Source: Paenibacillus glycanilyticus NBRC 16618 (GTDB lineage Bacteria; Bacillota; Bacilli; Paenibacillales; Paenibacillaceae). From it: a stretch of 64,000 nucleotides of DNA. The notes under the pieces were generated by a model. It was given only the letters and a program-made list of their open reading frames with translations. It was not told the DNA's origin and searched no databases. Location: NCBI RefSeq assembly GCF_004000805.1, contig NZ_BILY01000006.1, forward strand, positions 62,001 to 126,000, in the 5' to 3' direction. Of this stretch, positions 33,606 to 41,733 are shown piece after piece (position 1 is the stretch's first letter; every line of letters starts with the position of its first letter). The position numbers and the translations under genes were made by a program.

Positions 33606-33789
33606 GTTGCACGAAGTGTAGGATAATGGCCCAAAACAGTGGCTGCTGATGAGATAGGCTGCATGGAATGCAGTATATTGTTCGTAGAGGAGCTCAGATA
33701 AACCGTTTTTCCCCTGATATCCTGCACTCCGTGCAGGATATGGCTATTAGAGAGCCACAAATGTACGATTACACTGCATATCGTGCAAC
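33606..33789. repeat. 184-bp four-unit inverted element, TGCA type
   Basis: Four 20-bp units around a TGCA-n-TGCA palindrome: 33606-33625 and 33658-33677 forward, 33718-33737 and 33770-33789 reverse. Forward starts are 52 bp apart and reverse ends are 52 bp apart, giving perfect mirror geometry. The third unit sits in an 11-bp perfect palindrome with a 3-nt loop (33717-33741). It fills the space between the LacI terminator and the AraC gene. The layout matches the three TAACGAAAC-type elements at 47, 52 and 62 kb, but the unit sequence differs. Confidence 0.8.
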
Positions 33790-33806
33790 ATAAACCAAGG
33801 GATTTC

Positions 33807-34709
33807 TCACCCCTGCGCCCGGGCCTTGGCGGTGCGGGCGTAATCGGAAGGCGGCATGCCGGTCGCCTTCTTGAAATCGCGCGAGAAATAATGAATGCTG
33901 CTATAGCCGAGCATGGCGGCAATCTCGGTCATGTTGTATTGGTGCTCGCGGATCATCGTTTTTGCTTCCTCGATCTTGAGCTGCTTGAAGTAGTCCATCG
34001 GGCCAATGCCGGCCTGCGCGTGGAATACTTCCTTGAGCCGGCTTTTCCCCAAGTGAAGCTCCTTGCACAGCCTGTCCAAGGTCAACTGCTCGCCCAAGTG
34101 TCCGCGCATGAAGGAGATAATCCGGTCGGCCGTCCGCTGCTCGGCTTTCTCCGTCTGGAAGGAGGCGGGCTTGCGAGCGGATTGCCGGTCGGCATCCTCT
34201 TCTTGCTGCCGGATCAGCTGAACGAGCAGGATCTCCAAGTAATTGCGCATCGCCTGCTCGCTGGCGAAAGGGGCGTCCTCCCGGGTAACAAGCTCGTGGA
34301 TATCCGACTTGTCGTAAGGCGGTTCAAAGGAATAAAAGCCTTCCTGCATGAGTAATGACAGCAGATTCCGGTCTTTTGTCCCCAGCTGCAAGATCCGGTT
34401 CTCGAAGCTTTCCATGCACGGGGAAGCGCACTCGAATGATAGAACGAACAGATTAGGCGGCTTATGCTGGCTGCCGACCTTCACCGTATGGAACTCTCCG
34501 GGCTTATGGAAGATGATCATGCCTTGCTCGAGCTGATGCGTCTGCTCATCGGCTCTTACCTCGACGGTTCCCTTGTCCACGTAAAGCAGCTCCCAGAAGT
34601 CGTGCTGCTCTCCCTCGAACACGTAGCCTTTCGCAAATTCAAAGTAATGGAACGAAATCAGCTTGCGTACCGCAAGCATTTCTTTCAGCGTATGGCGAGT
34701 GAATTCCAC
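33807..34709 (-). CDS. AraC family transcriptional regulator
   Basis: A 300-residue regulator. The N-terminal half is a cupin-like sensor domain (HDFWELLYVDKG, FHKPGEFHTV). The C-terminal ~100 residues hold two helix-turn-helix motifs (LTLDRLCKELHLGKSRLKEVF and the signature AAMLGYSSIHYFSRDFKKATG). The GTG at 34709 is preceded by AGGGAGAG. It is divergent from an isomerase/dehydrogenase/CBM9-like trio that it probably activates. The intergenic region has a good -10 for the trio but no convincing -35, as expected for an activator-dependent promoter. Confidence 0.92.
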   Translation of the reverse strand: MEFTRHTLKEMLAVRKLISFHYFEFAKGYVFEGEQHDFWELLYVDKGTVEVRADEQTHQLEQGMIIFHKPGEFHTVKVGSQHKPPNLFVLSFECASPCMESFENRILQLGTKDRNLLSLLMQEGFYSFEPPYDKSDIHELVTREDAPFASEQAMRNYLEILLVQLIRQQEEDADRQSARKPASFQTEKAEQRTADRIISFMRGHLGEQLTLDRLCKELHLGKSRLKEVFHAQAGIGPMDYFKQLKIEEAKTMIREHQYNMTEIAAMLGYSSIHYFSRDFKKATGMPPSDYARTAKARAQG

Positions 34710-34815
34710 CTTCGGCTCTCTCCCTTTTCATGTCCGTTTGCACTAATTATAAATCCTTTTCGCCCTGTGCAAAAGGTCCGGCTGATTTGCTAAAGAAGGG
34801 CCTGGCGGCGGGCTT

Positions 34816-34821
34816 TATAAT
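34816..34821 (+). promoter_or_regulatory. -10 element of the isomerase operon
   Basis: A perfect TATAAT with no recognisable -35 box at 16-18 bp. It lies 34 bp before the TTG start of the isomerase gene. Confidence 0.5.
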
Positions 34822-34854
34822 GGCAATATAAAGAGCTAAAGGAGGCTGCCCAAC

Positions 34855-35703
34855 TTGAAAAAAGGGATTAATATTTGGTCATTTCCAGCAGGCATGAGTA
34901 TAGAGGAAAGTATTGAACTGGCGAAGGATGCGGGCTTTGACGGCATCGAGCTGTCGTTGAACGAGACAGGCCAGCTAAGCCTGGAAAGTACAACGGAAGA
35001 AGTACGCGCAATCCGCCAATTTGCGGATAACACCGGTATCGAGCTGTCGAGCCTGGCAAGCGGCTTGTATTGGGACTACCCGCCAACCAGCGAGAATGAG
35101 CAAGTGAGCGCGAAAGCGTTTGACGTTGCAAGAAAGCAGCTTGAGCACGCGGCTGCGCTGGGCGTGGATTCGGTGCTGATCGTGCCTGGAGCGGTCGGCG
35201 TTGATTTTATCCCGAACGCGCCGGTCGTTCCTTATGACCGGGCGTACGACAATGCGCTGGCTTTCTTCACGAAGCTGGCGAAGGAAGCGGAAGCGGTGAA
35301 GGTAGCCGTCGGCATCGAAAACGTATGGAACAAGTTCCTGCTATCGCCGCTTGAAATGCGCGGATTTATCGACGCGGTTGGCTCTGAGTACGTTGGTTCT
35401 TACTTCGACGTAGGCAATGTTGTTTATTCCGGCTATCCGGAGCATTGGATCTCGATCCTGAACAAACGGATCAAGAAGGTACATTTCAAGGATTACCGCA
35501 GACAAGCGGGCGGACTTCACGGCTTTGTGGATCTGCTTGCGGGTGATGTGGACTATCCGGTCGTGATTCAAGCGCTGGAAGCGATCGGCTATAACGATTA
35601 CGTAACGGCGGAGATGATCCCGCCATACACCCATCATACAAAACAAATCGTGTATAACACTTCGGCTGCAATGGATGCCATCTTGGGGAGGACGGATCGC
35701 TAA
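34855..35703 (+). CDS. Sugar phosphate isomerase/epimerase (AP endonuclease-2-like TIM barrel)
   Basis: A 282-residue xylose-isomerase-like TIM-barrel protein of the IolE/YcjR group. Recognisable segments are GFDGIELSL, VGIENVWNKFLLSP with a metal-ligand Glu, SYFDVGNVVYSGYPEHW and KVHFKDYRR. It uses a TTG start with AAAGGAGG 8 nt upstream. The stop overlaps the next ATG (TAATG), so the two are translationally coupled. It probably interconverts a keto-sugar intermediate together with the coupled dehydrogenase. Confidence 0.92.
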   Translation: MKKGINIWSFPAGMSIEESIELAKDAGFDGIELSLNETGQLSLESTTEEVRAIRQFADNTGIELSSLASGLYWDYPPTSENEQVSAKAFDVARKQLEHAAALGVDSVLIVPGAVGVDFIPNAPVVPYDRAYDNALAFFTKLAKEAEAVKVAVGIENVWNKFLLSPLEMRGFIDAVGSEYVGSYFDVGNVVYSGYPEHWISILNKRIKKVHFKDYRRQAGGLHGFVDLLAGDVDYPVVIQALEAIGYNDYVTAEMIPPYTHHTKQIVYNTSAAMDAILGRTDR

Positions 35704-36725
35704 TGCTTAAAATCGGACTGATTGGACTTGGTTTTATGGGCAAGACCCACTTGGAGAACTACCTGCGCCTTGAAAGAGAAGGAGCGCCGATTCGCGTCGT
35801 AGCGCTTTGCGACGTGGACGAAGTGAAGCTGAACGGCGGCGGCAGCGGCGGCAATATCGATACTTCCTCGGAGAATGCGATCGATTACGGCCGTTTCAAC
35901 AAATATACGTCGGTTCAAGCGATGCTGGAGAGCGAGCAGCTTGATGCGGTGGATATAACGCTGCCTACCTTCCTGCACTGCGATGTCACTACCCAATGCT
36001 TAAGCAGCGGCGTTCATGTGCTCTGCGAGAAGCCGATGGCTATGAATGCGGAAGAGTGTGACGTCATGATTGCGGCTGCGGAAGAAAGCGGCAAGCAGCT
36101 GATGATCGGACAATGCCTGCGCTTCTGGCCGGCTTATGTCTACCTGCAGGAGCTCGTCAGCAGCAAAAGGTTCGGCGATGTAACTAGCGCGTACTTCTAC
36201 CGCGGCGGCGGCACGCCATCCTGGGGACCTTGGGTACTGGTGAACGAAAAGGGCGGCGGCGCTTTGCTCGATATGCACGTGCATGACACGGATGTCGTGA
36301 ATTGGCTGTTCGGGAAACCGGAAGCGGTATCGTGCTACGGCAGAAACGTGATCGCGGGAAGCGGCTACGACATCGTCTCCACGCATTACCGTTATGCGGA
36401 TAACAAGATTGTATCCGCCCAAGTGGACTGGACGTTAAATGGCGACTTCGGCTTTGAGATGGGCTACAAGGTTAACTTTGAGCACGGCAACGTGCAGTTC
36501 GACGGCGCTTCCGTCAAAGTAAATCCGAATGACGGAGCAGGCTTCACGGCCGAGCTGCCGGCTGATCAGGGCTATTACTATCAGCAAAAATATTTCATCG
36601 AAGCGCTTATTCAAGGCTTGCCGCTGGATGCGGCTACTCCGGAGAGCACAAAGGGCAGCATCGAGATCGTAACGGCGGAGCGGGAATCGGCAGATCAACG
36701 CGGCGCTTGGATTGCCGTACCGTAA
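35703..36725 (+). CDS. Gfo/Idh/MocA family oxidoreductase
   Basis: A 340-residue NAD(P)-dependent sugar dehydrogenase. The Rossmann start is KIGLIGLGFMGKTH, the catalytic-lysine motif is CEKPMA, and DMHVHDTDVVNWLFG carries the usual histidine and aspartate. It overlaps the isomerase stop by one base. An insertion rich in Gly/Ser (NGGGSGGNIDTSS) follows the first strand of the cofactor fold. It probably works in one pathway with the isomerase, as in inositol-type or 3-keto-sugar catabolism; the exact sugar is unknown. Confidence 0.93.
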   Translation: MLKIGLIGLGFMGKTHLENYLRLEREGAPIRVVALCDVDEVKLNGGGSGGNIDTSSENAIDYGRFNKYTSVQAMLESEQLDAVDITLPTFLHCDVTTQCLSSGVHVLCEKPMAMNAEECDVMIAAAEESGKQLMIGQCLRFWPAYVYLQELVSSKRFGDVTSAYFYRGGGTPSWGPWVLVNEKGGGALLDMHVHDTDVVNWLFGKPEAVSCYGRNVIAGSGYDIVSTHYRYADNKIVSAQVDWTLNGDFGFEMGYKVNFEHGNVQFDGASVKVNPNDGAGFTAELPADQGYYYQQKYFIEALIQGLPLDAATPESTKGSIEIVTAERESADQRGAWIAVP

Positions 36726-36739
36726 AGGATCGCCATGCC

Positions 36740-37387
36740 ATGAGCAAACAGCATGAGTTTTCATTTGCAGCCGGCGCTGCCGGCTATACGGATAAAGAAT
36801 GGCGGGCGCTGCCGCCCGCCGAGGTTGCTTATCAGCAGTGGCTTCATATAGAGCAGCCGCCCGAGACGGAGGTTCGCGGCGTATACGATGAAGAGGCGCT
36901 GCATCTGCAGTTCAGGGTTTACGAGGAATCGCCGGTCATGCGGCATAGACAGCATGGCGACCCGGTCTATCAGGACAGCTGCGTGGAGTTTTTCGTTCAA
37001 CCGCTGCCCGCCCGGGATTCGCGTTATCTCAACTTCGAGCTGAACGCCGCCGGTGTGCTGCTCTTGGAGATAGGGGAGAGCGGCGGCTCGAAACGCAAGC
37101 GGATTCTGCCGGAAGCCGCAAGCCAGTTCGGCATACGCACGGTCCTTGGCTTATGGAATCCCGAATGCCGGAGAATGTACTGGGAGCTTAACCTGCGTAT
37201 CCCGTTTGCTTTCCTTAAATATTGGTTTCCGGATTTCCGGGCGGAGCCCGGTGCCGTGATGAAGGGCAATTTCTATAAATGCGGCGATCTGACGCCGGCC
37301 CCTCATTACTTGAGCTGGTCGCCGGTTCAGTCGGATACCCCTAATTTTCATCGCAGCGACAGCTTTGGAACGCTGGTATTTAGATAA
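36740..37387 (+). CDS. CBM9-like / DOMON-type carbohydrate-binding protein
   Basis: A 215-residue protein resembling stand-alone family 9-like carbohydrate-binding domains (CVEFFVQP, YLNFELNAAGVLLLE, YWELNLRIPF, FYKCGDLTPAPHYLSW). It has no signal peptide, so it may be cytoplasmic or exported by another route. The ATG at 36740 has AAAGGA 10 nt upstream, and it follows the dehydrogenase by 14 nt. Its function is uncertain. Repeated co-occurrence of such modules with sugar enzymes suggests a role in glycan handling. Confidence 0.78.
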   Translation: MSKQHEFSFAAGAAGYTDKEWRALPPAEVAYQQWLHIEQPPETEVRGVYDEEALHLQFRVYEESPVMRHRQHGDPVYQDSCVEFFVQPLPARDSRYLNFELNAAGVLLLEIGESGGSKRKRILPEAASQFGIRTVLGLWNPECRRMYWELNLRIPFAFLKYWFPDFRAEPGAVMKGNFYKCGDLTPAPHYLSWSPVQSDTPNFHRSDSFGTLVFR

Positions 37388-37395
37388 GAACGTTT

Positions 37396-37428
37396 AAAAA
37401 CAGCGGTGCCTTGCGCCGCTGTTTTTTT
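37396..37428 (+). terminator. Terminator of isomerase operon
   Basis: The stem AAACAGCGG/CCGCTGTTT with a 9-nt loop and T7. Confidence 0.9.
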
Positions 37429-37509
37429 GTGTATTCTCAGAAGATTTCCGTTCATGTCTGGTTAAATATACACGACCTGCCGAATTAGGTTCATTAAAGT
37501 TTCGTAAAG

Positions 37510-37608
37510 TTATTCACATAGTTACCCACATATCAACGGGCTGATTACACGGGAAAATTAGACTTTCAACAGCTTTCATCCACATATCCACAGGTCGTTT
37601 TATCCACA
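37510..37608 (+). promoter_or_regulatory. Cluster of DnaA-box-like sequences
   Basis: Two exact TTATNCACA matches (37510-37518 TTATTCACA, 37600-37608 TTATCCACA) and three one-mismatch copies (37522-37530, 37576-37584, 37584-37592), all in the same orientation, lie within 99 bp of an AT-rich intergenic region. TTATCCACA is the established DnaA consensus. Nothing nearby looks like dnaA, dnaN or a plasmid rep gene, so this is more likely a DnaA-titration or regulatory cluster than an origin. Confidence 0.65.
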
Positions 37609-37679
37609 CGTGATTAATTATTAAGGCTACTAATTTTTTTGTTAACAGCCTTAAATAATAAGGAAATTAGGCCCGGAAC

Positions 37680-37709
37680 TTGAATAATAGGACGGCCGTT
37701 TTCTATATT
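37680..37709 (+). promoter_or_regulatory. Possible promoter of lipoprotein gene
   Basis: TTGAAT (37680-37685), an 18-bp spacer and TATATT (37704-37709), just downstream of the DnaA-box cluster. Confidence 0.45.
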
Positions 37710-37767
37710 TTCCAAGGTGTGGTAAGGTAATCATAAGAACGGGGTCATTATGAACAGGAGGGAAATG

Positions 37768-38703
37768 ATGAGAAAGAAGGGCATGTGGATTGGTGGGGCT
37801 ATAGGCTTGCTGCTGCTTGCCGGATGCACGAATTCGGAGTCAAACGAACCCACGCCAACACCAACACCAGTGGTTAGTGAACTTACTGAAACGCCGGTGC
37901 CAAGCATAGAAACGCCAGTAGAAACGGATGACGGATCGGTTAACGGACAATTGGAGCTGAGCCGTCTGGAGAACGTATTTGCGTTCGCGGACGAAACGGG
38001 GCAGCAGCTGATTACGATTCCAAGCGAAAACGGGGACGAAGTCGAGGATCCCGAGCAGTTTGTCACGGCTGTCGGAAACGGCGGGGACCGAGTTGAGATC
38101 GAGTATGTCCGCCGACAAGAGGCCAATGATCAGGATACCAATAGACAGTCGATCGACAACTTCAACAATATGGCGGGGGATATCTATAAGATAAAAGGCG
38201 AAGGGATACTTCTGCCGAATAAATCGTATCTGCTCGCCAAGGAAGGCGTCGTCAGCCAAGATTCCCTCGTTGACATAACCAGCGCCGAAGACGGGCAATA
38301 CGAACAAGCGGATGCCGACACGATAGCCCGCGTGGAAGGATTAAAGGGTAGAAAAGTGACGTCGAGCAGCATACTCTCCGAATCGGATCAAGAGAAGGTA
38401 GCCTTGTTTGTATTCGAGCGTGACGGAGACGACATGCTGGCAAGCATCGCTTACATCAATGACGACAAGGTGCTGTTCAAGGATTTCCCCGCAACCTATA
38501 ACGAATCCGGTACTTGGCGGGTAGACGGCGGCGACGACCCTGGAAGGTTCGAAGTACTGTTCTTAGCCCACTCGGATGAAGGGGTACTGCTGGGGATCGC
38601 TTGGGCGGGTGCCGAAGGCGAGAACTTGTTTGTCTTGCAGGAAGCAGACGGTGCACTGGAGGATACGGATCTTAAGGGCGGAAGGTATTGGTCGCCTTCA
38701 TAA
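37768..38703 (+). CDS. Hypothetical lipoprotein
   Basis: A 311-residue protein I do not recognise. A short signal ends in the lipobox LLLAGC, followed by a linker rich in Thr/Pro (PTPTPTPVV) and then an acidic globular domain. The ATG at 37768 is chosen because AGGAGGG sits 5 nt upstream; in-frame ATGs at 37750 and 37765 fit the site less well. It is monocistronic with its own terminator. The DnaA-box cluster lies 160-260 bp upstream, so DnaA-dependent expression is conceivable. Confidence 0.85.
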   Translation: MRKKGMWIGGAIGLLLLAGCTNSESNEPTPTPTPVVSELTETPVPSIETPVETDDGSVNGQLELSRLENVFAFADETGQQLITIPSENGDEVEDPEQFVTAVGNGGDRVEIEYVRRQEANDQDTNRQSIDNFNNMAGDIYKIKGEGILLPNKSYLLAKEGVVSQDSLVDITSAEDGQYEQADADTIARVEGLKGRKVTSSSILSESDQEKVALFVFERDGDDMLASIAYINDDKVLFKDFPATYNESGTWRVDGGDDPGRFEVLFLAHSDEGVLLGIAWAGAEGENLFVLQEADGALEDTDLKGGRYWSPS

Positions 38704-38717
38704 CCATTTTGTTGTAG

Positions 38718-38740
38718 AGCAGCCGAAAGGCTGCTTTTTT
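38718..38740 (+). terminator. Terminator of lipoprotein gene
   Basis: The stem AGCAGCC/GGCTGCT with a GAAA loop and T6. Confidence 0.9.
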
Positions 38741-38828
38741 CAATACATAACCTTTTTTCATATAGTACCTAGGCGATACATGATCTATCCGCTAATTAGT
38801 CTGGGAAAATAAGTATACTTCCGAGCGG

Positions 38829-38857
38829 TTGACAAGAAACCATCCCGAACGTAATAT
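38829..38857 (+). promoter_or_regulatory. Sigma-A promoter of sulfur operon 1
   Basis: TTGACA (38829-38834), a 17-bp spacer and TAATAT (38852-38857). The CstR-type operator overlaps its -10. Confidence 0.85.
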
Positions 38858-38871
38858 ACCTATAGGGGTAT
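38856..38871. promoter_or_regulatory. CstR/CsoR-type operator 1
   Basis: ATACCTATAGGGGTAT matches the known CstR/CsoR-family operator style (a G/C run flanking a central TATA). The identical 16-mer recurs at 42569-42584. Confidence 0.85.
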
Positions 38872-38967
38872 ACGTATTACACTCGAATTTACATCCCGGC
38901 GGGCAAAGCAAATCAATATTTATTTTTCATAGTGGCATAAAACCTACATTTTGAGGAGGCTACAACA

Positions 38968-39540
38968 TTGCTTGATATTAAAGTAAATCAGGTGCTGGAT
39001 TGCAAAGGCTTGGCATGTCCGATGCCGATTGTCAAAACAAAGAAAGCGATGGATCAGCTTGAATCCGGTCAAGTGATAGAGGTTCAGGCAACGGACAAAG
39101 GTTCGCTTGCCGATATTCAAGGCTGGGCGAGAAACACGGGCCATCAATATTTGGGAACTGTCGAAGAGGGAGATTTGCTTAAGCATTATCTCCGTAAATC
39201 GAGTCCGAATGAAGTGAAGGAAGAGAAAAAGCATCCTCTTACGGCGTCCAACGACGAACTTTTGAAGAGGCTGCAAGCGGCAGAGAACATAACGATTCTC
39301 GATGTGCGGGAGTCCGCCGAATATTCGTTTAATCGCATACCCGGTGCCGTATCTATTCCGCTTGGCGAGCTGGAAGATAGACTAGGTGAACTGAAGCCGG
39401 AGGATGAGCTGTATGTCGTTTGCAGAACGGGCGCCAGAAGCGATTTGGCCTGTCAGCTGCTCGCAAGCAAAGGCTTCAAGCAAGTAAAGAATGTGATACC
39501 GGGCATGTCGGAATGGACGGGACCAACGGAAAAGCTGTAA
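38968..39540 (+). CDS. TusA-rhodanese fusion protein
   Basis: A 190-residue cytoplasmic sulfur carrier/transferase. Residues 1-75 are a TusA domain with the sulfur-accepting Cys17 in CPMP. A linker rich in Lys/Glu follows, then a rhodanese domain from ~90 with the active-site Cys152 in CRTGARS. Staphylococcal CstA joins the same domains with a DsrE domain; here DsrE is a separate downstream gene. It uses a TTG start with GAGGAGG 8 nt upstream. It is first in the CstR-type operon and should shuttle persulfide sulfur. Confidence 0.93.
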   Translation: MLDIKVNQVLDCKGLACPMPIVKTKKAMDQLESGQVIEVQATDKGSLADIQGWARNTGHQYLGTVEEGDLLKHYLRKSSPNEVKEEKKHPLTASNDELLKRLQAAENITILDVRESAEYSFNRIPGAVSIPLGELEDRLGELKPEDELYVVCRTGARSDLACQLLASKGFKQVKNVIPGMSEWTGPTEKL

Positions 39541-39571
39541 ACAAACAACCAATAAACGGAGGTTATCCAAT

Positions 39572-39967
39572 ATGAGTACTAAAGTAGCGATTATCGCAAG
39601 CAACGGCGGAATGTTTGACGCGTACAAGGTTTTTAACATTGCAACGGCATCTGCGGCAACGGACGCAGAGGTGGCTATTTTCTTCACCTTCGAAGGCTTG
39701 AACCTGATTCACAAGGAGATGCATCGCCAGCTGCCGCTTCCGGCAGGAGCGGAGCATTTTGCGGAAGGCTTCAAGCAAGCCAATGTTCCGGCTATTCCGG
39801 AGCTGCTTGCAATGGCGATGGAAATGGGCGTAAAAATCATTGCCTGCCAAATGACGATGGATGTCATGAATTTGAAAAAAGAAGATTTTGTAGACGGAAT
39901 CGAAGTCGGAGGAGCCGTTACCTTCCTCGACTTTGCCAAGGACGCTAACGTTTCTTTGACTTTCTAA
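39572..39967 (+). CDS. DsrE/DsrF-like sulfur relay protein
   Basis: A 131-residue DsrE2-type protein with a Rossmann-like fold. The family pattern includes IIASNGGMFDAYKVFN, AIFFTFEGL and a conserved Cys in KIIACQMTMDVM, which can carry persulfide sulfur. ACGGAGG precedes the ATG. It lies in the operon between the TusA-rhodanese fusion and the persulfide dioxygenase-like gene. A paralogue sits at 42643. Confidence 0.92.
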   Translation: MSTKVAIIASNGGMFDAYKVFNIATASAATDAEVAIFFTFEGLNLIHKEMHRQLPLPAGAEHFAEGFKQANVPAIPELLAMAMEMGVKIIACQMTMDVMNLKKEDFVDGIEVGGAVTFLDFAKDANVSLTF

Positions 39968-40009
39968 ACCATAATCCTAATTTTATATTCTCCTAAGGAG
40001 GCTTCAATA

Positions 40010-41155
40010 ATGACGGATACAACAATTAAAAAAATGACAGCGAAAGAGCTTACCCGCATGGTTCTCGATAAGCAGGATTTGTTTATTCTCGATGTGCGCA
40101 ACGAAACGGATTTCAACGATTGGAAAATCGAAGGCGACAGCATTGAAATCATCAATATTCCATATTTTGAATTGCTGGAAGGCGTTGACGATATTCTTCC
40201 TCGCATTCCGGTAGGCAAAAAGATTCTTGTTGTCTGCGCGAAGGAGGGCTCTTCGAAATTCGTGGCTGAACAGCTGGCGGAAGCTGGCCGCGGCGACGTA
40301 TTTTATCTCGAAGGCGGCATGAAATCGTGGAGCGAATACCTGGAGCCGGTAAAGATCGGCGATCTGAAGGACGGCGGCGAGCTGTACCAGTTCGTGCGGA
40401 TTGGCAAGGGCTGCTTGTCTTACATGGCTGTATCGAACGGGGAAGCCGCGGTGGTCGATGCGCTGCGAATGACGGACGTTTTCGAGCAATTCGCTAAGGA
40501 GAAGGGCGCTGTAATCAAGCATACGCTGGATACGCATCTGCATGCCGATCATATATCCGGAGGCCGGAAGCTGGCCGAGACAACGGGCGCTACGTATTGG
40601 CTGCCGCCAAAGGATGCGGAAGAAGTGACTTTCGGCTACGAGAAGCTGGAAGAGGGCCGCGATATTACGGTCGGAAACACAACAATCCGGATTCAGCCGG
40701 TCTACTCCCCTGGCCATACGATTGGCAGTACGTCCTTTATCATTGACGATCAGTATCTGTTAACCGGAGACATCTTGTTCATCGAATCGATCGGCAGACC
40801 CGATTTGGCTGGCCAAGCTGAGGATTGGGTGAGCGATTTGCGGGAGACACTTTACAATCGTTATAAATCCTTGTCGGAGAATCTGCTGGTTCTGCCTGCC
40901 CATTTCGGCAAGATCACGGAGCTTGGAGAAGGCGGAAGAGTCATGGCGAAGCTGTCCGATTTGTACCTTAGCAACCCCGGTCTCAACATTGCGGAAGAAA
41001 CGGAATTCCGCCGTACGGTAACGGAGAATCTGCCTCCGCAGCCTAATGCTTATCAGCAAATCCGTCAAACGAATATGGGGAAAATAAATCCAAGCGAGGA
41101 CGAGCAGCGCGATATGGAAATTGGCCCTAACCGCTGCGCCGTTCATGATAAATAA
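40010..41155 (+). CDS. Rhodanese/metallo-beta-lactamase fusion, CstB-like persulfide dioxygenase
   Basis: A 381-residue two-domain enzyme. An N-terminal rhodanese domain (~5-115) has the active Cys76 in VVCAKEGSS. The C-terminal metallo-beta-lactamase fold has metal ligands in THLHADH (His176, His178, Asp180, His181) and later motifs [15 protein letters not shown] and PAHFG. Persulfide dioxygenases of this fold oxidise low-molecular-weight persulfides to sulfite, and the rhodanese domain can yield thiosulfate. The domain order is reversed relative to staphylococcal CstB. AGGAGG precedes the ATG. It acts in the cytoplasm as the core of sulfide detoxification. Confidence 0.93.
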   Translation: MTDTTIKKMTAKELTRMVLDKQDLFILDVRNETDFNDWKIEGDSIEIINIPYFELLEGVDDILPRIPVGKKILVVCAKEGSSKFVAEQLAEAGRGDVFYLEGGMKSWSEYLEPVKIGDLKDGGELYQFVRIGKGCLSYMAVSNGEAAVVDALRMTDVFEQFAKEKGAVIKHTLDTHLHADHISGGRKLAETTGATYWLPPKDAEEVTFGYEKLEEGRDITVGNTTIRIQPVYSPGHTIGSTSFIIDDQYLLTGDILFIESIGRPDLAGQAEDWVSDLRETLYNRYKSLSENLLVLPAHFGKITELGEGGRVMAKLSDLYLSNPGLNIAEETEFRRTVTENLPPQPNAYQQIRQTNMGKINPSEDEQRDMEIGPNRCAVHDK

Positions 41156-41187
41156 TAAATAATCATTGATACTAGGAGGAAATAAAC

Positions 41188-41415
41188 ATGAAAACAGATC
41201 TTACGGTAGATACAAAGGGTATGGCATGTCCGATGCCGATCGTAAAGGCGAAAAAAGCATTGGATAGCCTGCAGTCAGGCCAAGTTATGGAGGTTTTGTC
41301 CACGGACAAGGGGTCGATAAACGATTTTCAGGCATGGGTAAAGCAAACGAAGCATGAGCTGCTCAGCTACGAGGAAGACAACGGCATTTATAAATTTTAC
41401 GTTCGAAAAATTTAA
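41188..41415 (+). CDS. TusA family sulfur carrier
   Basis: A 75-residue TusA/SirA-like protein with the CPMP motif (MACPMPIVKAKKAL). It is strikingly similar to the first domain of the fusion protein at 38968, so one likely arose by duplication. AGGAGG lies 8 nt before the ATG. It is last in the first sulfur operon and is followed by a large symmetrical hairpin. Confidence 0.94.
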   Translation: MKTDLTVDTKGMACPMPIVKAKKALDSLQSGQVMEVLSTDKGSINDFQAWVKQTKHELLSYEEDNGIYKFYVRKI

Positions 41416-41422
41416 ATCAGAG

Positions 41423-41460
41423 GAAATAAGCGAATACGCCTTTGCGCATTCGCTTATTTC
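41423..41460. terminator. Symmetrical hairpin between converging genes
   Basis: A perfect 13-bp stem (41423-41435 with 41448-41460) with further CGC/GCG pairing inside. It lies just after the tusA stop and overlaps the stop codon of the small gene on the other strand. It lacks long T runs, so termination efficiency is uncertain. Confidence 0.6.
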
Positions 41461-41627
41461 AAGCCGTCATAGACGATGGTAACGCCAAGCGTGCAGTAGG
41501 TTTCTTCTTTGTAGTGTCCCTGCGGGCAGGATTTAGTTGTGCAGGCCGTATTCGACACAGCTTGAAGCTTATCTTCGCAAACAGGGCATTTATCTTCAAA
41601 CCAGCCTTTTATTTTGCCGAGCATCAT
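41454..41627 (-). CDS. Small zinc-ribbon-like protein (57 aa)
   Basis: A 57-residue protein beginning MMLGKIKGWFEDK with a CPVC knuckle (Cys14, Cys17), further cysteines at 29, 34 and 44, and His38 in CPQGH, suggesting a metal- or thiol-binding mini-domain. TGAGGT lies about 5 nt before the first of two ATG codons. It converges on the tusA gene inside the sulfur cluster. I do not recognise the family; its cysteine content and position suggest a role linked to sulfur or metal stress. Confidence 0.7.
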   Translation of the reverse strand: MMLGKIKGWFEDKCPVCEDKLQAVSNTACTTKSCPQGHYKEETYCTLGVTIVYDGLK

Positions 41628-41733
41628 TATACCTCATTTCATATAAAATTACTCGGTTTTAGTATAGCTTCTTTTGTACGCTGCGTATACAGGTTTTTTG
41701 TGCATAAAATGTTGTCTTGGAAGGAGGGGAACA

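Noticed and set aside
33606-33789. CRISPR array from regularly spaced short repeats
   Set aside because: The units are in mixed orientation, palindromic and only four in number, with no cas genes. The mirror layout does not fit a CRISPR array.
37441-37750. Chromosomal or plasmid replication origin at the DnaA-box cluster
   Set aside because: No dnaA, dnaN, rep or partition genes, and no obvious unwinding-element arrangement next to it. Kept only as a DnaA-box cluster.
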